Below are positions 6,728-10,119 of a stretch of 10,119 nt of DNA, piece by piece. The notes under the pieces are model-generated. The model was not told the DNA's origin. It worked only from the letters and a program-made list of their open reading frames with translations, and searched no databases. The stretch is taken from NCBI GenBank assembly GCA_016929985.1, contig JAFGIH010000447.1, positions 1 to 10,119 on the forward strand, given 5' to 3'. This DNA is from Thermoleophilia bacterium (GTDB lineage: Bacteria; Actinomycetota; Thermoleophilia; RBG-16-64-13). Position 1 is the first letter of the stretch. Each line of letters begins with the position of its first letter. The translations under genes were made by a program, and so were the position numbers.

Positions 6728-6774
6728 GCACCTCGCTCTTCCGCGGCCACTCCCGTCGCTCGCGGCGGTCCGGT

Positions 6775-6790
6775 CCGTCGAAGCCGACGG
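6775..6790 (-). terminator. Hairpin after the methyltransferase stop, possible weak terminator
   Basis: CCGTCG (6775-6780) and CGACGG (6785-6790) form a perfect 6-bp stem with a four-base loop, three bases beyond the TAG at 6796-6794. No T-run follows, so intrinsic termination is uncertain. Position is the main argument. Confidence 0.4.
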
Positions 6791-6793
6791 CCT

Positions 6794-7984
6794 CTACTCT
6801 TTGACCTGCACCATCACCTTGAAAGCGCCTCCCAGATTTTGCTCGTCCAGTAGGTGCTCGAGCACCGTCGCCTGCCGGTCGGCCTCCAGAGTATCGAGCG
6901 CCGCTTCCCCGCGTCCCTCGCGTAGGGCCCGCAACTCGTCCTCTGCCCCTCCCCCCCGCAGAAACCCGGCCAGGGTGGTGAAGAGCACGGCCTCGAAGCC
7001 CACCCGCCGCCCGTGAAGATCGAGGGCGGCGAAGTCAACGTCCGCGGTGAGATCCTGCCTTCCGGCTCTGGCGAGGACGTCGGCGGTCCGTTGATGCTTG
7101 AAGTAGCCGCGGACGGTGCGCCTCCGGCGCGTGCGGGGTTCGGGCCCCGACAGTCGGTCGCTGCCCGGCAGGCCCGGGAACCGATCGCCGTAGTCGATGT
7201 TCACGAAGCTCCCGGAAGGCATCGCTTCCGCCACCCGCCGCAACAGGTCGCCCACGGCCGGGGAGACCTCAAGCATGCCGTCGTCGGTGAAGGCCTCCAG
7301 GCGCCGCGGGTCGAGGGTGCCGAAGAGGGACGCGACCTCGCTTGTCGCCGAGTCCGAAGCGTCGCCCCAGACCTCTACGAGGCCCGCTCCCTCAACCGCC
7401 ACGTACAGCTCGTGGAGCGCGGTCCCGCGGACGTCGACCAGGTGCACCGGGAGGGCGTCCAGGAACTCGTTGCCGAAGATGACGACCGGCCGCACGCCCG
7501 CACAAGCCTCTTCGAGGTCGGCGCCCCATCCCACGCGCCGGCCGGCAGAAGCCGGCCCGCTGAGGGCCGCGGCCTGCTTCTGCCGCAGACCGGCCCCTAC
7601 TTCGACGATGCGATAGTCGAGCAGCCCGCGGAGCTCCGGCCGAACCTCTCGCCAGTGAAGGAGGATCGCTTGGGCCAGATGGCCCTCACCTCCGCCCAGT
7701 TCGACGACGCAAGGTCGGTCCGCAGGGGCCGGCGCCGGCGCCTCCGCGCCCGTTGCCGCAAGGGAAGCGTCCACCAACTCGGTGACCAGCCTGGCCACGG
7801 TCGTGTTGAAGAAGGGCGACAGGGCCGGGGCGGTGGAGAAGTCCCCCCTGTGGCTCAACAGTCGATCGACCCGGCTGTAGTAGCCAAGGGTGGGGTGGGT
7901 CAGGGCGATCTCCATGAATCGCGCGAACGTGACCAGCCCGCCCTCGGCGCTGACGACCTCAGCGATCGACCGAGGGGCCGGCAG
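6794..7984 (-). CDS. SAM-dependent methyltransferase, MidA/NDUFAF7 family (COG1565)
   Basis: A class I methyltransferase of the DUF185/MidA group, whose mitochondrial member NDUFAF7 methylates an arginine of a complex I subunit; bacterial targets are not established. Numbered from the ATG at 7915 (373 aa): HPTLGYYSR at 7-15, the SAM-binding VELGGGEGHLA at 71-81, GNEFLDALPVHLV at 148-160, NIDYG at 239-243, and the late family signature TVRGYFKH with DVLARAGRQDLTADVDFAAL at 279-298. The start is a problem. The family's N-terminal block continues upstream in frame: SIAEVVSAEGG, then TFARF, directly before that ATG. The frame stays open to 8077 but holds no ATG, GTG or TTG. I place the start tentatively at a CTG (7984-7982) with AAGGG nine bases upstream; the ATG at 7915 has no visible ribosome site. 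The open frame overlaps the end of the PRC-barrel gene, so co-transcription is likely. The protein has alanine/proline-rich residues at 57-66 and a basic run at 261-266. Confidence 0.85.
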   Translation of the reverse strand: MPAPRSIAEVVSAEGGLVTFARFMEIALTHPTLGYYSRVDRLLSHRGDFSTAPALSPFFNTTVARLVTELVDASLAATGAEAPAPAPADRPCVVELGGGEGHLAQAILLHWREVRPELRGLLDYRIVEVGAGLRQKQAAALSGPASAGRRVGWGADLEEACAGVRPVVIFGNEFLDALPVHLVDVRGTALHELYVAVEGAGLVEVWGDASDSATSEVASLFGTLDPRRLEAFTDDGMLEVSPAVGDLLRRVAEAMPSGSFVNIDYGDRFPGLPGSDRLSGPEPRTRRRRTVRGYFKHQRTADVLARAGRQDLTADVDFAALDLHGRRVGFEAVLFTTLAGFLRGGGAEDELRALREGRGEAALDTLEADRQATVLEHLLDEQNLGGAFKVMVQVKE

Positions 7985-8046
7985 CCCCGGCAGCCCTTCA
8001 GCCTGAGGAGGCCGTGCTCCTTCGATACGGTCCGTAGCGCCTCCCG

Positions 8047-8427
8047 CTACCCGGCCGGCCGAACGTCCTTCATCTCCTCACAACCCTCGGCCGTCGCGGC
8101 CGTGTCTCCCGCATACTGCAGACCGTAGAACCTACACAGCTTTGCCTCTTCGGCCTGGGTGATGACCTGCTCGTCGTCGAGCTTGGGAGCGCTCTCCACC
8201 CTGGTCTTGGTGTGGCGCACCGAGAGACGATCTCCCGAGCGGCGCACGTCGGCCATGGGCACAAGGATATTCTTGGGACCGGCGAACCCCGTACTGACGA
8301 CCAACCACTGCGCGCCACCTGTGACGTCCCCATAGCGGACGTCCTCGATCTTGCCGATCAGGTTGCCGTCGAGGTCGTAGAGGTCGTTGCCGGTCCACTC
8401 TGTCTGGGAGTTGTCAAGCTCTGTCAT
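8047..8427 (-). CDS. PRC-barrel domain protein 1
   Basis: A 126-aa soluble protein. Residues 8-75 fit a PRC-barrel: a WTGNDLYDLDGNLIGKIEDV opening, the strand WLVVSTG (41-47), then ILVPMADV and RRSGDRLSV. The tail (76-126) is specific to this type: KTRVESAPKLDDEQVITQAEE followed by FYGLQYAG. PRC-barrels occur in RimM and photosynthetic reaction-centre H subunits and, as stand-alone proteins, in many actinobacteria, where their role is mostly unknown. The start at ATG 8427 has AAGGAG (8438-8433) five bases upstream. It lies 37 bases after the EamA transporter stop on the same strand and runs into the open frame of the methyltransferase. A clear paralogue of the same length lies at 9485-9865 on the other strand, sharing WLVV, GDRL, K..VES and DD motifs. 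Confidence 0.9.
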   Translation of the reverse strand: MTELDNSQTEWTGNDLYDLDGNLIGKIEDVRYGDVTGGAQWLVVSTGFAGPKNILVPMADVRRSGDRLSVRHTKTRVESAPKLDDEQVITQAEEAKLCRFYGLQYAGDTAATAEGCEEMKDVRPAG

Positions 8428-8464
8428 GTCTGCTCCTTCTTCGGCTTCTCGGAGTGTTCGCCGT

Positions 8465-9385
8465 CTACCTACCCGGCTCGCGCTGAATACGAAACGCAGC
8501 CCGGCCGCTCCAGAAGCCCCGCGCCGTGAGAACTGCGAGGGCGGCCAGAATCAACCCCATGCCCACTGCCTCCACGGCGCTTGGTCGTTCGCCGAGTTGT
8601 ATCCATGCCGCGACGACACCCACGACGGGAATGGCCAGGCTGCTGATGCCGGCAGTCCCGGCCGGCAGTCTGCTGAGCACGAACAACCACAGTAGCCAGG
8701 CGATGGCGCTGGCCGCGATCACGTTGTACAGCAGTGCCGCCACGAAGCTCAGGTTCCAGACCGGACCCCGCTCGTCAACCAAGAAGCCGACGACGATCAG
8801 CGGGATCGACCCTATCAGAGCCGACCAGGCGCTGAACGACAGGGTCTCCACCTCGTGCCGCCTGCGGATCATCTTGAAAAGCACCGACGCCACCGCCCAG
8901 GAGAGGCCCCCCGCTACCGCCAGCATGCTGGCCTTCACCCCCCGAAGGCTCCAGGGGTCGAGAACCAAGACCAAGCCCGCCAAAGCGAGTATCACGGCTG
9001 CCCACTGCGCGCCCCGTATCCGCTCCCCCAACACCGGCCAGGCGATGAGCAGCAGCCAGAACGGCATGGTGTAGGTGAGCACCGACGTCCTCCCCGCACT
9101 GCCGACATGGAGCGCCCATATGGAGAGCCCGGACATGCCGGTCGAGAAGAGGCCATACAGCGCCGCCCACCAGAAGACCTTGGGCCGTAGCGAGCTATGG
9201 CGCAGCGCGAGGACGGCGAACAAGGCGAGAGCGCCCAGGACGTTGCGCAGGGCGGCGAAGGTGAACGGGTCGGAGTATCGCACTCCCACCTTCATCACTA
9301 CCCAGTTGTATCCCCAGATGAGCGCCAAGATGGTCAGCGCCGCGGAGGGAAGATAGGCCGATCGTTTGGGGTCGTTCTCCGTCAC
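8465..9385 (-). CDS. EamA/DMT-superfamily exporter
   Basis: A 306-aa inner-membrane protein with ten predicted hydrophobic helices arranged as two EamA repeats. The first repeat begins LTILALIWGYNWVVMKVGV (17-35) and ends GERIRGAQWAAVILALAGLVLVL (120-142). The second repeat ends LGERPSAVEAVGMGLILAALAVL (264-286). The GER plus 'G..LI..G/A' pattern at the end of each repeat is typical of drug/metabolite transporters such as RhaT- and YdcZ-like exporters of amino acids or metabolites. The substrate cannot be predicted. The start is GTG at 9385 with only a weak G-rich stretch upstream; the next in-frame ATG (Met31) would cut helix 1, so GTG is preferred. It is divergent from PRC-barrel protein 2 and upstream of PRC-barrel protein 1. 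Confidence 0.93.
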   Translation of the reverse strand: MTENDPKRSAYLPSAALTILALIWGYNWVVMKVGVRYSDPFTFAALRNVLGALALFAVLALRHSSLRPKVFWWAALYGLFSTGMSGLSIWALHVGSAGRTSVLTYTMPFWLLLIAWPVLGERIRGAQWAAVILALAGLVLVLDPWSLRGVKASMLAVAGGLSWAVASVLFKMIRRRHEVETLSFSAWSALIGSIPLIVVGFLVDERGPVWNLSFVAALLYNVIAASAIAWLLWLFVLSRLPAGTAGISSLAIPVVGVVAAWIQLGERPSAVEAVGMGLILAALAVLTARGFWSGRAAFRIQREPGR

Positions 9386-9484
9386 CAGCCCACTCTACCC
9401 CAATCCGCCTGCGTAGCCGCCGTCATGTGTTTGCTTGGCCGCCGCTGGGTAGATTAGGGAGCGACTGATCAAGAAAGGGAAACA
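9386..9484. promoter_or_regulatory. Divergent intergenic region between EamA exporter and PRC-barrel 2
   Basis: These 99 bases must hold the promoters for both divergent genes. TAGATT at 9450-9455 is a possible -10 for the plus-strand gene, but no -35 sits at a proper distance. I see no good promoter for the minus-strand gene. A purine-rich ribosome site, GAAAGGGA, lies about five bases before the ATG at 9485. Confidence 0.35.
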
Positions 9485-9865
9485 ATGGCCGATCGAACCG
9501 AACAGCTGAACCGTTGGAACGGACGAGATCTGCTCGATACGCGCTCCAAGAAGATCGGGGTCATCGCCGGTCCGGCGTCCCCTGTAAGGAGGTTCGGCAC
9601 GAGCTGGTTGGTAGTCGAGACTGACGCCGCCAGGTTTCCGGTGCCGCTCATCGGGATCCGCTCCACAGGCGACCGTCTGGTGCTGCCCTACCCCAAATCG
9701 TACGTAGAGAGCGGACCGGCCCTCGTGGACGACCAGCCACTCTCTGACGCAGAGTTGCGCCGCCTGGGTCTACACTACGGCTTCGACAGAGCGCTGGGCG
9801 ACCCTTCGTGCTGCCGGACCTGCGGGCTCTGTAGCTCGGGAAGAAGGGCAAGAAGGTCCCAGTAG
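9485..9865 (+). CDS. PRC-barrel domain protein 2 with C-terminal Cys cluster
   Basis: A 126-aa protein, the paralogue of the PRC-barrel protein at 8047-8427. Shared positions include LNRWNGRDLLDTRSKKIG aligning with the opening barrel strands, WLVV (41-44), RSTGDRL (59-65), KSYVESGPALVDDQPLSDAE (71-90) and GLHYG (95-99). It differs at the end: residues 109-116 read CCRTCGLC, followed by a basic tail, SSGRRARRSQ. Four cysteines in a CCxxCxxC arrangement could bind a metal or form disulfides, a feature absent from the paralogue, which has only isolated cysteines at 98 and 116. The start ATG has GAAAGGGA upstream. The stop TAG (9863-9865) directly abuts the stop of the convergent gene. Function unknown. 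Confidence 0.88.
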   Translation: MADRTEQLNRWNGRDLLDTRSKKIGVIAGPASPVRRFGTSWLVVETDAARFPVPLIGIRSTGDRLVLPYPKSYVESGPALVDDQPLSDAELRRLGLHYGFDRALGDPSCCRTCGLCSSGRRARRSQ

Positions 9866-9870
9866 CTACT
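9861..9870. other. Palindrome formed by two abutting convergent stop codons
   Basis: AGTAGCTACT is a perfect 10-bp palindrome containing TAG of the plus-strand PRC gene (9863-9865) and TAG of the minus-strand zinc-ribbon gene (9868-9866), with no base between them. It leaves no room for a terminator, so the two transcripts should overlap at their 3' ends. Confidence 0.85.
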
Positions 9871-10119
9871 CCGCCTTGCGGATGCGCGAGACCTTGGTTC
9901 CGCACACCGGGCACGAACCCTGATAGGCAGGACGCCCGTTCGACAGCGTCACCGTCGTTGGATTCCTGATCATCCGCTGGTCGCGGCACTTCACGCAGTA
10001 GATCTGCACCTCGAACCCAGAGAGGTCGGCAGTCTCCTCGGCCGTCTCCTCGGCAGGCTCCTCGGCCGCCCACGCAGCCGAAGGCTGAGTCGCTGCCGCC
10101 TGACTCAGGGTCTGGGCGG
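9866..10119 (-). CDS. DUF5679-type zinc-ribbon protein, 5' end cut by window edge
   Basis: The minus-strand frame from the right edge to TAG at 9868-9866 gives 83 residues. There is no ATG in frame before the ribbon, so the true start lies outside the window. Residues 1-37 are an Ala/Glu-rich linker with repeated AEE(P/T) units and the join LSGFEV. The C-terminal 46 residues are a treble-cysteine ribbon with IYCVKCR, then NPTTVTLSNGRPAYQG, then SCPVCGTKVSRI: two CxxC pairs for one zinc. This is the pattern of DUF5679 proteins ('YCVKCR.K..I...E.V.L.NGR.A..G.CP.CG.K..RI'), recalled from memory. In this group the ribbon is often attached to a low-complexity or basic N-terminal region. Function unknown. 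The internal GTG at the start of VQIYC could begin a shorter product, but the in-frame acidic linker argues against that. Confidence 0.85.
   Translation of the reverse strand, partial: AQTLSQAAATQPSAAWAAEEPAEETAEETADLSGFEVQIYCVKCRDQRMIRNPTTVTLSNGRPAYQGSCPVCGTKVSRIRKAE

Noticed and set aside
7974..7988. Small hairpin GGGGC/GCCCC as a terminator inside the methyltransferase frame
   Set aside because: It lies within an open frame that encodes conserved family residues, has no T-run, and fits a chance GC-rich pairing.
7013..8128. Plus-strand open frame (371 aa) opposite the methyltransferase and PRC-barrel 1
   Set aside because: Arg/Gly/Pro-rich composition, no family features, and fully antisense to two well-supported genes.
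9648..10073. Minus-strand open frame (141 aa) across the PRC-barrel 2 and zinc-ribbon region
   Set aside because: It reads the zinc-ribbon DNA in the wrong frame and runs antisense through PRC-barrel 2. The other minus frame gives a clear CxxC/CxxC ribbon.

Overview
The window is GC-rich chromosomal DNA, densely coding, with short gaps and several 4-nt stop/start overlaps. The mix of families (two PRC-barrel proteins, a 94-aa basic protein of an actinobacterial type, a DUF5679-type zinc ribbon, PadR, FIST, MidA-like methyltransferase) suggests a deep-branching Actinomycetota, such as Thermoleophilia or a Coriobacteriia/Geothermincolia-like lineage. This is inference from gene content; there is no rRNA or other decisive marker. 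I see no CRISPR array, tRNA, transposase, integrase or phage gene.

Layout. 1-129: no gene, but a long GC-rich inverted repeat with 23-bp perfect arms. 130-942 (-): conserved protein of unknown function. 943-1161: divergent control region with a nested dyad and an extended -10 promoter. 1162-2472 (+): MFS transporter. It converges on 2500-3411 (-), an alpha/beta hydrolase, which overlaps by 4 nt a PadR-family regulator (3408-3953, -). An operator-like CTAG-rich dyad lies on the padR promoter, so padR and the hydrolase look like one autoregulated operon.

4112-6665 (-): a tightly packed three-gene unit transcribed from a near-consensus promoter (6698-6727): a small basic protein, then a FIST sensory protein, then a PAS-GGDEF diguanylate cyclase. 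The genes are linked by ATGA and GTGA overlaps. FIST proteins include the haem/NO sensor NosP, so the unit reads as a ligand-sensing c-di-GMP module. This is the most interesting system here.

6794-9385 (-): EamA/DMT exporter, PRC-barrel protein 1 and a MidA/NDUFAF7-type methyltransferase, probably co-transcribed. The conserved methyltransferase N-terminus extends upstream of the first ATG into sequence with no ATG, GTG or TTG start. Divergent from the exporter, a second PRC-barrel protein (9485-9865, +), clearly paralogous to the first, carries an extra cysteine cluster. Its stop codon abuts the stop of a convergent DUF5679 zinc-ribbon gene (9866 to the right edge, -), which has no start in the window and is cut by the edge.
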